NCBI GenBank assembly: GCA_026982585.1
Contig: JALSGW010000260.1
Span: 1 to 14,399, forward strand
Direction: 5' to 3'
DNA: 14,399 nt
DNA from: Alphaproteobacteria bacterium
GTDB lineage: Bacteria > Pseudomonadota > Alphaproteobacteria > Geminicoccales > Geminicoccaceae
Shown: positions 6,978-14,399 of the stretch, piece by piece
How the letters are laid out: every line of letters starts with the position of its first letter
Position numbering within the stretch: the stretch's first letter is position 1
Translations under genes and position numbers: made by a program
The notes under the pieces: model-generated
Told to the model about the DNA's origin: nothing
The model's input: the letters and a program-made list of their open reading frames with translations, nothing else
Database searches by the model: none

Positions 6978-8693
6978 TCACCCCGCATGGGCGCGCATGA
7001 CATCCTCCTCCAAGGCGCGGATGAGATCGCCCAAATGGAGCTCGCCGACAAGCTGCAAATCCTCCGGCCCCCGCACCACCGGCAGGCGAAGCGCGCCCTG
7101 ACTCGTGAACCGGGCGAGCGCATCGGCGAGGTCGGCGTCCGCGACAAGTCGCGCCGGACACGGCGCCATGACCTGGGCGGCGCGGCTCTCGGCCGGAAGT
7201 CCTCCCGCCCGCGCCCGCCACAGCAGCTCCGGATGCAGCACGCCGACGAGGCGGCCGCTTCGGTCGACCACGTACACGGGCCTGGCCGGCGCGCCGGCGA
7301 GCTCGCCAAGCGGCCGCTCCGCGCCAACACAGGGACAATCCCGGCGCATCAGATCCGCCACCCGCAGCGCCCGCAGCGGCGCCCGGCTCCGCTCGCGGAG
7401 GATATCGATGCCGCGGCAGGCGAGCTGTTCGGTAAAGAAGCTGTGCCCATAGGCCTTCTGGGTGATGAGGGTGGCGATCGCCGCCACCGCCATGAGGGCG
7501 AACGCGAGGGCGGTGCTGCCGGTCATCTCGAAGATCAGGGTGGCGGTGGAAATCGGCGCCCCGAGCACAGCCGCCGCCACCGCCCCCATGCCCAACACCG
7601 CATACACCCGCGGCCCCGATGCGAGGCCGGGCAGGAGCTCTGCCGCGAACACGCCGAAGCCGCCGCCGACCAGCGCTCCGATCGCAAGGCTCGGCGACAC
7701 CACCCCGCCGCCGAAGCGGCTCGCCAGACAGAGCACGGTGGCGGCGAGTTTGGCCGCCGCCAGCTGCAGATAGAGGGAAAGCGTGAAACCGCCCTCGAGC
7801 GCGCGGCTCGTGACCTCGTAGCCCACCCCCAGCACCTCGGGATAGGCGAGCGCGAGCGCGCCCACCGCGGCACCGGCGAGCGCCGGCTGCAGCGCCGGCG
7901 GCGCGCCGAGGCGCCGGTGCAGATCCCGCAGCCGTCTTACACCCCACAAGAGCGTCATCGCCGCCCCGGCGCTGACCACGGCGAGCAGGAGAAAGGCGGG
8001 AAGCTCGAGGGGCGTGCTCGGGATCGCGGGCGGCAACAGGAAGGCGGGAGGGTCGAGATCGTGGATGCGGTTGACCAGGGTCCCGGAGAGCGCCCCCATC
8101 ACCACCGGCGAGAAGGCCGCAAGCCCGTAGCTGCCGAGCACCACCTCGAGGGCGAAGAAGACGCCGGCGAAGGGCGCGTCGAAGGCGGCGGCGATGGCGG
8201 CGGCCGCTCCGGCCGCGAGCAGCACCCGCGCCGCTCGTGCGGAAAGCCGCAGGCGGCGCGCCAGGGCCGCGGCCAGGGTGGCGCCGAGATGCACCACCGG
8301 CCCCTCCCGCCCCACCGACGCGCCGACTCCGATCGCGCTGGCCGAGAGGAAGGCGGCGGCAATCCCGGGTGCGAGCGCCATGCGCCCGCGATCGCGGGCA
8401 GCCGCCAGCATCACCTCCGCCACCCCTTGCGGCTGCGGCCCCGGCAGCCGCCAAGCGAGCAGTCCGAGGACCAGGCCGCCCAGCGTCGGCACCAGCCACA
8501 AACGCCAGGCGGACACCGCCCCCGCGATCAGCTCCTCTTCGCCGGCGCCGAAGAGAACCAGCGCGATCCGGTCGGCTGCCAGCCGGAAGCCGAGGGCGGC
8601 GTAGGCCGCCAACAGGCCGGCGACGACCGCGGCCACAAGCAGCCGGAGGGTGGAATCGGCCGCCCCGCCGCGCGGCTCCGATGGACCGGCCAC
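6978..8693 (-). CDS. CBS-domain ClC chloride channel/transporter
   Basis: A 571-residue inner-membrane ClC family protein followed by a cytoplasmic pair of CBS domains (about 443-492 and 507-560), which in this family sense nucleotides. Pore motifs seen are GREGPVV with the gating glutamate at Glu130, and GGGVVSPSL (328-336), corresponding to GxFxP. By ungapped comparison with E. coli ClcA, the internal proton glutamate position is Val184 (FALEVV instead of FIIEEM). The selectivity motif GSGIP is replaced by PQGVA (88-92). That pattern suits a passive anion channel better than a proton-coupled exchanger, but it is an inference. The start is GTG, supported by GGGAG and CAGG upstream; no in-frame ATG lies near. 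The gene is 58 bp after DUF488 and 22 bp before the helicase. Its substrate may be chloride or another anion. Confidence 0.9.
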   Translation of the reverse strand: MAGPSEPRGGAADSTLRLLVAAVVAGLLAAYAALGFRLAADRIALVLFGAGEEELIAGAVSAWRLWLVPTLGGLVLGLLAWRLPGPQPQGVAEVMLAAARDRGRMALAPGIAAAFLSASAIGVGASVGREGPVVHLGATLAAALARRLRLSARAARVLLAAGAAAAIAAAFDAPFAGVFFALEVVLGSYGLAAFSPVVMGALSGTLVNRIHDLDPPAFLLPPAIPSTPLELPAFLLLAVVSAGAAMTLLWGVRRLRDLHRRLGAPPALQPALAGAAVGALALAYPEVLGVGYEVTSRALEGGFTLSLYLQLAAAKLAATVLCLASRFGGGVVSPSLAIGALVGGGFGVFAAELLPGLASGPRVYAVLGMGAVAAAVLGAPISTATLIFEMTGSTALAFALMAVAAIATLITQKAYGHSFFTEQLACRGIDILRERSRAPLRALRVADLMRRDCPCVGAERPLGELAGAPARPVYVVDRSGRLVGVLHPELLWRARAGGLPAESRAAQVMAPCPARLVADADLADALARFTSQGALRLPVVRGPEDLQLVGELHLGDLIRALEEDVMRAHAG

Positions 8694-8727
8694 GACCTGC
8701 TCCCGATCTCCCGACGAGCCGCCGAAT

Positions 8728-8761
8728 CCGGAGGAGCCGGGTGTGGTCCGGTCACCTCCGG
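8728..8761. repeat. Inverted repeat at the DUF488-ClC junction
   Basis: CCGGAGG (8728-8734) and CCTCCGG (8755-8761) form 7-bp arms around a 20-nt loop that itself contains two CCGG motifs. It covers the DUF488 stop codon and lies just before the ClC ribosome-binding region. It could fold in the message and separate expression of the importer/DUF488 part from the ClC part. There is no T-run, so it is not a classic terminator, and in DNA this GC-rich the repeat could be chance. Confidence 0.3.
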
Positions 8762-9335
8762 TCCGAGCACAAGAACATGTCGCCCTGGGCGGGCGGATAG
8801 ATCACCGCACCGTCCGGCCGGATCCGCGCCCGCGGATGCAGCCGCGCCGGCGCGCTCCGCCCGGGTGCGAGAATGTGCACCACCGCAACGCCACGGGCAA
8901 GCAGATGGTCGGCGAGAATGCTCCGGTGACAGCGGGCGGGATCCGCTTCCGCGCACAGCAGCGCTATGCGCATGCACGCGCATGCCGCCACCAGCTCGGC
9001 CAGCGCCGTGCGAAACGGCGGCGTCAGCGCATGGTCCGCGTAGGCGCGAAATCCCGCCTCGGCCAAGGCCCCGTTCGGCGAATCCGCGGGAGCCGACGCC
9101 GTCCTCCGCCGTCCGCCGAAGACCGGCAGGTGCCGGTACGTGCACCCCCGTTCGGACAACGCCCGCCAAAGCCTTTCCGCCGTGAAATGCGGGTGGCGCC
9201 TTGAGCGGGGGTGGCGGCGCACGTCGAAGAGGGCATCGATCCGGTGCTCCGCGAGGAGATCGAGAAACAGCGCGAGCGGGCGGTTGGAATGGCCGACGGT
9301 CCAGATGCGGCGGCTTCCGGTGGCCGTGGTGTCCA

Positions 9336-9336
<1 letters not shown>
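8752..9336 (-). CDS. DUF488 family protein, coupled to OppD
   Basis: A 194-residue soluble protein of the DUF488 family, whose biochemical function is not established. The family landmarks are all present: TVGHSN (14-19), DVRRHPRSR (38-46), the aromatic YRHLPVFGG (67-75), CAEADPARCHR (128-138) with both conserved cysteines, and VVHIL (152-156). The Cys/Glu/Cys-His-Arg set looks like a metal or catalytic site, but no reaction is proven. Its ATG at 9336 shares one base with the TGA of the upstream ABC ATPase (TGATG), so the two are probably translationally coupled. A GTG one codon earlier is an equally possible start. This is the position where the second ATPase (OppF/DppF) of such importers is often found. 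The gene may be a hitchhiker, or may act on the imported compound. Confidence 0.88.
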
Positions 9337-10315
<979 letters not shown>

Positions 10316-10319
<4 letters not shown>

Positions 10320-11215
10320 CGCTGCAACCTGGGATTGAGCACGTCCCGAAGCCGGTCGCCGACGAGATTGATGGCGACGATGGTGACCACCAGCGCCACG
10401 CCGGGGAAGAAGCTGATCCAGTACTGTCCCGAGAGCAGATATTCGTAGCCGTTGGCGATCAGCAGCCCGAGCGAGGGTTCGGTGATGGGCACGCCGACGC
10501 CGAGGAAGGAGAGCGTCGCCTCGAGGGCGATGGCGTTGGCCACCTGGACCGTGGCCACCACGATCACCGGCGGCAGGCAGTTGGGCAGCAGGTGGCGGAA
10601 CAGGATGCGCCGGTCGGGAAGGGCGAGGCAGCGCGCCGCCTCGACGTATTCCTTGGCCCCCTCGACCAGCGCGGCGCCGCGCACCGTGCGGGCGTAATAG
10701 GCCCATTGGACGGTCACCAGCGCGATCAACACCTTGTCCACCCCGCGCCCGAGGATCGCGAGCAGAATGAGCGCCACCAGGATGGCCGGAAAGCTGAGCT
10801 GGAGATCCACGATCCGCATCACCAGCCCCTCGAACCTGCCGCCGTAATAGGCGGCGGCGAGCCCCAGCGCGGAGCCCACCACCAGGGCGATCAAGGTGCT
10901 GCCGGCGCCCACCGCGAGCGAGATGCGCAGCCCGTAGAGGATGGCGCTCAGCATGTCGCGGCCCTGGTCGTCGGTGCCGAGCCAGTAGGTGAGGCCGGAA
11001 AGCCCGGCGCTGCCCGGCGGCAGGTTGCCGTCCAGGATGTCGAGCTGGGCGAGGTCGTAGGGGTTTTGGGGTGTGATCCAGGGGGCGAACAGCGCCGCCG
11101 CCAGGATCAACACCAACACCACAGCCCCGGCCACGGCGCTCGGACTGTCCACGAACTCCGCAACCAGGCGGCGCAAGGGGCTTTCCGCCCGCGCCTCCAC
11201 CGAAAGCCCGCTCAT
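10316..11215 (-). CDS. Peptide-type ABC importer permease (DppC/OppC family)
   Basis: A 299-residue inner-membrane subunit that forms the translocation path together with the preceding DppB-like permease. The N-terminus has a cytoplasmic basic stretch and a first transmembrane helix (about 27-47). The family motif GTDDQGRD (80-87) follows, then the binding-protein-dependent transport domain. The EAA loop that docks on the ATPase is at about 189-213 (EYVEAARCLALPDRR, then LLPN). The C-terminus ends with the usual GDRLRDVLNPR. Length is normal. Both ends overlap neighbours by 4 bp as ATGA: its start with the DppB-like stop, and its stop with the ATPase start. This implies tightly coupled translation. 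A GGAG about 8 bp upstream supports the start. Substrate is not readable from the permease. Confidence 0.93.
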
Positions 11216-12189
11216 CCGTGCCGCTCCGCAAGCCGCACCCGCGGATCCAGCAGGGTGTAGAGCACGTCGACCAGGAAGTTGACCAGGATGAACACCAGCA
11301 CGATGAGCATCAGATACGCCACCACCACCGGGCGATCGAGGTTGAGGATGCTGTCGATGAGCAGCTTGCCCATGCCCGGCCAGGCGAACACCGTCTCGGT
11401 GACCACCGCGAAGGCCACCACGCTGCCGAACTCCAGCCCCAAAACCGTGACCACCGGGATGAGGATGTTCTTGAGCATGTGCACCAGCACCACCCGCCGC
11501 TCGCTCAGCCCCTTGGCGCGGGCGAACTTGACGTAGTCCTGCAGCATCACCTCGCGGGTGCCGGCGCGGGTGAGGCGGATCACGAGCGCGGTCTTGAAGA
11601 TGGCGAGATTGACCGCGGGCAGCAGCAGATGCTGGAGCCCGTTGAGGGTGAGAAAACTCACCTCCACCCCGAACAAGGGCACCGTCTCCCCGCGTCCGCC
11701 CGCCGGCAGCCAGCCGAGGATGACGGCGAACAGCATGATCAACATCAGCCCCTGCCAGAAGTTGGGCAGGCTGAAGCCGAGGATCGAGCCGGCCATGATC
11801 GCCTTGCCCGAGGGACGGTCGTGGCGCAGGCCGGCCAGCATGCCGAGCGGGATGCCGAGCAGGATGGCGATCGCCATCGCCGCCACCGCGAGCTCCAGGG
11901 TGGCGGGAAGGCGCTCGAGAATGAGCCGGAGCGCCGGCTCGTTGTGGACGAAGCTGCGCCCGAGATCGCCCCGCAGCGCGTTGGCGAGGAAGATCCCGAA
12001 CTGCTCGATGAGCGGCCGGTCGAGCCCGAGGCGCCGGCGCGCCTCCTCGATCTCGGCCAGATCCGCCTCCGGACTGATCAGGATGTCGACCGGATCCCCG
12101 ACGGCATAGACGCCGAGGAAGACGAGGACGGCCATCACCAGCACCGCCACCGCCGCCTGCATCGCCCGGCGGATGAGGTAGGCGAGCAT
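11212..12189 (-). CDS. Peptide-type ABC importer permease (DppB/OppB family)
   Basis: A 325-residue inner-membrane permease with the typical N-terminal helix (about 9-30). A ~65-residue periplasmic region carries the family pattern RRRLGLDRPLIEQF (51-64) and GDLGRSF (74-80). Five further helices follow. The EAA docking loop is DYVKFARAKGLSERR (218-232), followed by HMLKN (237-241). The stretch FAWPGMGKLL (268-277) is a strong DppB/OppB/GsiC hallmark, and the end (LLDPRVRL) is also typical. It begins 37 bp after the binding-protein stop with no obvious ribosome-binding site. It shares ATGA with the next permease. Members of this family import dipeptides, oligopeptides, nickel chelates, glutathione or opines, and the sequence does not decide among them. 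Confidence 0.93.
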   Translation of the reverse strand: MLAYLIRRAMQAAVAVLVMAVLVFLGVYAVGDPVDILISPEADLAEIEEARRRLGLDRPLIEQFGIFLANALRGDLGRSFVHNEPALRLILERLPATLELAVAAMAIAILLGIPLGMLAGLRHDRPSGKAIMAGSILGFSLPNFWQGLMLIMLFAVILGWLPAGGRGETVPLFGVEVSFLTLNGLQHLLLPAVNLAIFKTALVIRLTRAGTREVMLQDYVKFARAKGLSERRVVLVHMLKNILIPVVTVLGLEFGSVVAFAVVTETVFAWPGMGKLLIDSILNLDRPVVVAYLMLIVLVFILVNFLVDVLYTLLDPRVRLAERHG

Positions 12190-12226
12190 GACGCCGGCCC
12201 GGCCGTCCCCGTCGCGCGCCCCGGTC

Positions 12227-13828
12227 CTACGGCGCCGGCCGCACCCCGGTGGCGAGCGTGTACTGGTCCATCCGCGGCGTATAGCTGATGCCCTTGCGGA
12301 AGGCCCAGCTCGTCATCTCGTAGTGGAGCGGCAGGATGGCGTAGTCCCGCATGGCGATCGCCATGGCCTCCTGCAGCAGCGCCTCCCGCTTGGCGTCGTC
12401 CACGGTGGAAAGCGCCTGCTCCAGAAGCCGGTCGAGCTCGGGATTGGAGTAGCGGCCGCGGTTGGTGCCGCCGAAGCCCTTGGCCTTGTCCTGGGTTGCC
12501 ACGAGCGCGCGCAGCGGCGAGCTCGCCTCGCCGGTCCCCGAGCCCCAGCCGGCCATGTAGAAGCTGAACTCGTAGTTGTTGCGCCGACGGAAGAAGACGC
12601 TCTTGGTGCTGGCGTCGACGGTGGTGCGGATGCCGATGCGGGTGAGCATCTGCGCCACCGCCTGGGCGATTTTCTCGTCGTTGATGTAGCGATCGTTGGG
12701 GGTGCCGAGCACCAGCTCGAAGCCCTCGGGATAACCGGCCTCGGCGAGCAGCTCCTTGGCCCGTTCGGGATCATAGGGCTCCACTTGGAGCTCCGGATTG
12801 TAGCCGAACATGCCCGGCGGAACGAGCTGGGATGCGGGCACCGCGAGCCCGCCCATGATGCGCTCGACGATGGCCGCGCGGTTGATGGCCTTGGAGACCG
12901 CCTCGCGCACCCGCCGGTCCTTGAAGGGGTTCTTGCCGCCGGTGCCCTGCACCCCCGGCGTCGGCTCCTGGAAATGGTCGAAGTGGAGGTAGATGACCCG
13001 GTTGGAGAGGCCGGAGACCACCTCGATGTCGGGATCCGCCTTGAGCCTGGGCAGATCCTGCACGGGCGGATTGTCGATCAGGTCGACATCCCCGGCGAGC
13101 AGGGCCGCGACCCGCGGCGCGGCGCTGGTGATGGGCCGGAAGATCACCCGCTCCCAAGCCGCCTTCTCGCCCCAGTAGTCCTCGTTGCGCACCAAGACGA
13201 GCCGGTCGCCCTTGACGAACTCCTCGAGCTTGTAGGGGCCGGTGCCGATCGCCAGCTTGCCGCTGTTGAAGTCCTCGGTGGACGGCCAGTCGGCATAGTC
13301 GCAGCCCTCGGGATCATAGGCCAGATCCTCGGCATCCGCCGGTGCCGGGATGATGCCGATCAGCGACATCTCCACCGGCAGGAGCGGATGGGGCTTGGCC
13401 GTGCGCAGGATCAGCGTGTAGGGGTCCTTGGCCTCGGCGGCGACGATGGAACGGGTGTAGATGGTGAAGGAGGACGGGCTGTCCTGGACGTTGGGGATAC
13501 GGCACAGCGTCCAGATCACGTCCGCCGCGGTGAAGGCGCTGCCGTCGTGGAACACCACCCCCTCGCGCAGCCGGAACTCCCAGGTGGTGTCGTCCAAGGC
13601 CTGCCAGCTCACCGCCAGTTCGGGCTTGAGCCGCTGGTTCTCGTCCTGACCGATCAGCCCCTCGAAAATGTGCTTGCGCATGGCGTTGTTGGGGCCGAGG
13701 TTGTGGTAATGGGGATCGATCGCGCTGGGCTCGCTGGAAAGACCGATGCGCAGCGTCTGCGCGTCGGCCGCACCCGCCATCATGGCTCCGACCGCCGCGA
13801 GCGCCAACCATCCATTGCGGGTGACCAT
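12227..13828 (-). CDS. Family 5 extracellular solute-binding protein
   Basis: A 533-residue periplasmic binding protein of the SBP_bac_5 family (DppA/OppA/GsiB type), which captures substrate for the permeases encoded next. It begins with a Sec signal peptide: MVTRNGW, a hydrophobic core, and likely cleavage after ADA at residue 23. No lipobox cysteine is present, so the mature protein is expected to be soluble. The mature domain shows family landmarks such as RIGLSSEPSAIDPH, VVFHDGSAFTAADV, GTGPYKLEEFVKGDRLVLVRN and the GYNPELQ/YDPERAKELLAEAGYP segment. The ATG at 13828 is chosen over the upstream in-frame start at 13867 because AGGAGGGAG lies about 7 bp upstream and the signal peptide then starts properly. 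The ligand is unknown; peptides are the default guess, but opines, glutathione and others fit equally. Confidence 0.93.
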   Translation of the reverse strand: MVTRNGWLALAAVGAMMAGAADAQTLRIGLSSEPSAIDPHYHNLGPNNAMRKHIFEGLIGQDENQRLKPELAVSWQALDDTTWEFRLREGVVFHDGSAFTAADVIWTLCRIPNVQDSPSSFTIYTRSIVAAEAKDPYTLILRTAKPHPLLPVEMSLIGIIPAPADAEDLAYDPEGCDYADWPSTEDFNSGKLAIGTGPYKLEEFVKGDRLVLVRNEDYWGEKAAWERVIFRPITSAAPRVAALLAGDVDLIDNPPVQDLPRLKADPDIEVVSGLSNRVIYLHFDHFQEPTPGVQGTGGKNPFKDRRVREAVSKAINRAAIVERIMGGLAVPASQLVPPGMFGYNPELQVEPYDPERAKELLAEAGYPEGFELVLGTPNDRYINDEKIAQAVAQMLTRIGIRTTVDASTKSVFFRRRNNYEFSFYMAGWGSGTGEASSPLRALVATQDKAKGFGGTNRGRYSNPELDRLLEQALSTVDDAKREALLQEAMAIAMRDYAILPLHYEMTSWAFRKGISYTPRMDQYTLATGVRPAP

Positions 13829-13858
13829 CCTCACTCCCTCCTCCGCTTCTGGCCTTAT

Positions 13859-13880
13859 CGATCGCACAAGGGCGCGATCG
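13859..13880. repeat. Inverted repeat in the binding-protein leader
   Basis: CGATCGC (13859-13865) and GCGATCG (13874-13880) are perfect 7-bp arms separated by 8 bp. The repeat lies between the predicted -10 region and the ribosome-binding site of the binding-protein gene. Its location suits a repressor operator or an RNA stem. The right arm also belongs to the self-complementary octamer GCGATCGC. No known regulator motif is recognised. Confidence 0.4.
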
Positions 13881-13890
13881 CTTGCCCCTC

Positions 13891-13920
13891 ACAAGACGAC
13901 GGCTGGCAAAGCGCTGTCAA
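13891..13920 (-). promoter_or_regulatory. Candidate promoter of the binding-protein/importer operon
   Basis: On the minus strand a perfect TTGACA lies at 13920-13915, within CTCTTGACA, close to the alphaproteobacterial CTTGAC form. After 18 bp comes TCTTGT at 13896-13891, a poor -10 with 3 of 6 matches. A good -35 with a weak -10 is typical of a regulated promoter. The start would be near 13884, leaving a leader of about 55 nt that contains the inverted repeat at 13859-13880 and the AGGAGGGAG ribosome-binding site. The -35 overlaps the stop codon of the small membrane-protein gene upstream. Confidence 0.5.
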
Positions 13921-13934
13921 GAGCGCCAAAGCGC
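13907..13934. repeat. Direct repeat CAAAGCGC bracketing the -35 box
   Basis: CAAAGCGC occurs at 13907-13914 and again at 13927-13934, exactly 20 bp apart, about two helical turns. The TTGACA of the importer promoter sits between the copies. The -35 is also flanked by a short inverted repeat, GCGCT (13911-13915) and AGCGC (13922-13926). This arrangement resembles a binding site for a dimeric regulator. The right-hand copy lies in the last codons of the 88-residue gene, so part of it is also coding sequence. Confidence 0.4.
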
Positions 13935-14183
13935 ACCCCGCACACCGGCCCCCGCCCGCATCGCGCCCCGCTGCCGGCGCCAAAGCCACAGCACCCCCCG
14001 GATCAGCGCCCCGGCCACGCGCCAGGTGGCGACCAGCGCCGCCGCCGCCATCCACCACATCGCCACCATCTCCGCCACCACCCCGGGGCCGGCCGCCTCC
14101 GGCCAATAGGCCACATAGAGGGCGATCACCCCGAACGCCGCAAGCGTCCAGCAGCCGAGCTCGGCATCCCAACCCGCGCGCAT
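13917..14183 (-). CDS. Small two-helix membrane protein of unknown function
   Basis: An 88-residue protein that I do not recognise. It has two hydrophobic segments, about residues 9-27 and 35-62. They are unusually rich in tryptophan for the length (seven Trp in the protein) and are joined by a short loop with a proline and acidic residues. A basic Arg-rich tail (64-88) would sit in the cytoplasm, placing both ends inside. A strong ribosome-binding sequence, GGGAGGAGG, ends 3 bp before the ATG, which supports it as a real gene. A longer frame on the same strand (13855-14304) is Gly/Arg-rich and looks like a shadow. The gene ends inside the -35 box of the importer promoter, so it may be transcribed separately or read through into the importer. 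No function is proposed. Confidence 0.6.
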   Translation of the reverse strand: MRAGWDAELGCWTLAAFGVIALYVAYWPEAAGPGVVAEMVAMWWMAAAALVATWRVAGALIRGVLWLWRRQRGAMRAGAGVRGALWRS

Positions 14184-14260
14184 CGGCCTCCTCCCCGCCG
14201 CCCCGCCACATGGTTAACAACCCTTCACCGCTCCGCTCGCACAAACCGCCGCCGGCCGTA

Positions 14261-14289
14261 TTGACGTATGAGGAAAGGAATACTATCCT
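14261..14289 (+). promoter_or_regulatory. Sigma70-like promoter of the right-edge gene
   Basis: TTGACG (14261-14266, 5 of 6 matches) is followed after exactly 17 bp by TATCCT (14284-14289, 4 of 6). The region is AT-rich compared with its surroundings. Transcription would start at about 14296-14298, coinciding with the ATG at 14298. This suggests a leaderless message or a start codon further downstream. Confidence 0.55.
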
Positions 14290-14297
14290 ATACCGCG

Positions 14298-14399
14298 ATG
14301 GCACAGGATGCGGATGTCATGAGCCGGAACAGCGGGCTTGTTCGCTGGCTGCAGCGCATCTGGCGGCGTTGGCCGCGGCGGCTGGTGCTGCGCGGCAGC
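14298..14399 (+). CDS. N-terminus of an unidentified protein, cut by the right edge
   Basis: Thirty-four codons run open to the end of the window. They encode an initially polar segment (MAQDADVMSRNSG) followed by a strongly basic, tryptophan-containing stretch (WLQRIWRRWPRRL). This looks like the cytoplasmic lead-in to a membrane anchor, but too little is visible to name a family. Three in-frame ATGs are possible: 14268, 14298 and 14319. The promoter position argues against 14268, which would lie before the transcription start. The start at 14298 would be leaderless, and the one at 14319 has only a weak AGGA upstream. It is divergent from the small membrane-protein gene, with a 114 bp region between them. 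Confidence 0.4.
   Translation, partial: MAQDADVMSRNSGLVRWLQRIWRRWPRRLVLRGS

Noticed and set aside
3725..7000. Open frame of 1091 codons on the plus strand, antisense to prmA and the helicase
   Set aside because: It lies opposite two well-recognised genes in DNA where strong G/C bias at third codon positions removes stops from the antisense frame. Its protein is a His/Gln/Arg/Gly/Pro-rich mixture with no domain.
4718..7330. Reading the helicase as an 870-residue protein
   Set aside because: The extra N-terminal part is out of frame over the ClC coding sequence and has no helicase-like content. The ATG at 6955 gives a normal-length UvrD/PcrA.
6591..9185. Open frame of 864 codons on the plus strand, antisense to the helicase, ClC and DUF488 genes
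   Set aside because: Same compositional artefact; it spans three real genes on the other strand and has low-complexity, highly charged sequence.
11218..12288. Open frame of 356 codons opposite the DppB-like permease
   Set aside because: It is His/Asp/Glu/Gln-rich, the usual mirror of a membrane-protein gene; the minus-strand frame is a clear permease.
13855..14304. 149-codon minus-strand frame overlapping the small membrane-protein gene
   Set aside because: It is a Gly/Arg/Ala low-complexity product without a supported start. The 88-residue frame has a good ribosome-binding site and coherent membrane segments.

Overview
The window is very GC-rich, gene-dense DNA, almost certainly from an alphaproteobacterium. 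The best taxonomic evidence is an F1-ATPase inhibitor zeta subunit (DUF1476), a family largely confined to Alphaproteobacteria. It overlaps a DUF1674/SDHAF4 succinate dehydrogenase assembly factor, another family shared by alphaproteobacteria and mitochondria. I cannot name the genus. I see no RNA gene, insertion sequence, phage gene or CRISPR array, and no gene-free stretch longer than about 140 bp.

Left part (1-3670). A chromate transporter (ChrA) is cut by the left edge. Five bases after its stop, a convergent NRDE/TANGO2-like gene ends. A 93 bp divergent region with an alphaproteobacterial-type -10 palindrome separates the NRDE gene from a rightward pair, the zeta subunit and SDHAF4. A rightward YeeE/YedE-type (thiosulfate/sulfur compound) transporter follows. 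A strong GC hairpin lies between it and the next, convergent gene.

Main part (3734-13828). Eight genes run leftward with tiny gaps or overlaps. In order of transcription they are a signal-peptide-bearing family 5 solute-binding protein, DppB/OppB and DppC/OppC permeases, a DppD/OppD ATPase, a DUF488 protein, a CBS-domain ClC chloride channel/transporter, a UvrD/PcrA-type helicase, and PrmA (ribosomal protein L11 methyltransferase). The first four make a peptide-type importer that has no second ATPase (OppF/DppF) here. The slot where that ATPase is usually found holds the DUF488 gene, whose start overlaps the OppD stop. The 88 bp before the binding protein hold a perfect TTGACA box bracketed by a direct repeat, and an inverted repeat in the leader.

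Right end (13917-14399). A small, tryptophan-rich, two-helix membrane protein of unknown function lies upstream of the importer. A divergent gene then begins and runs off the right edge. Its sigma70-like promoter sits so close to the start codon that the transcript may be leaderless.

Most of the window is ordinary chromosomal housekeeping and transport. I did not find a clear new defence or mobile system. The points most worth a second look are the OppD-DUF488 coupling, the regulatory architecture in front of the binding protein, the substituted pore residues of the ClC and YeeE proteins, and the leaderless-type start at the right edge.
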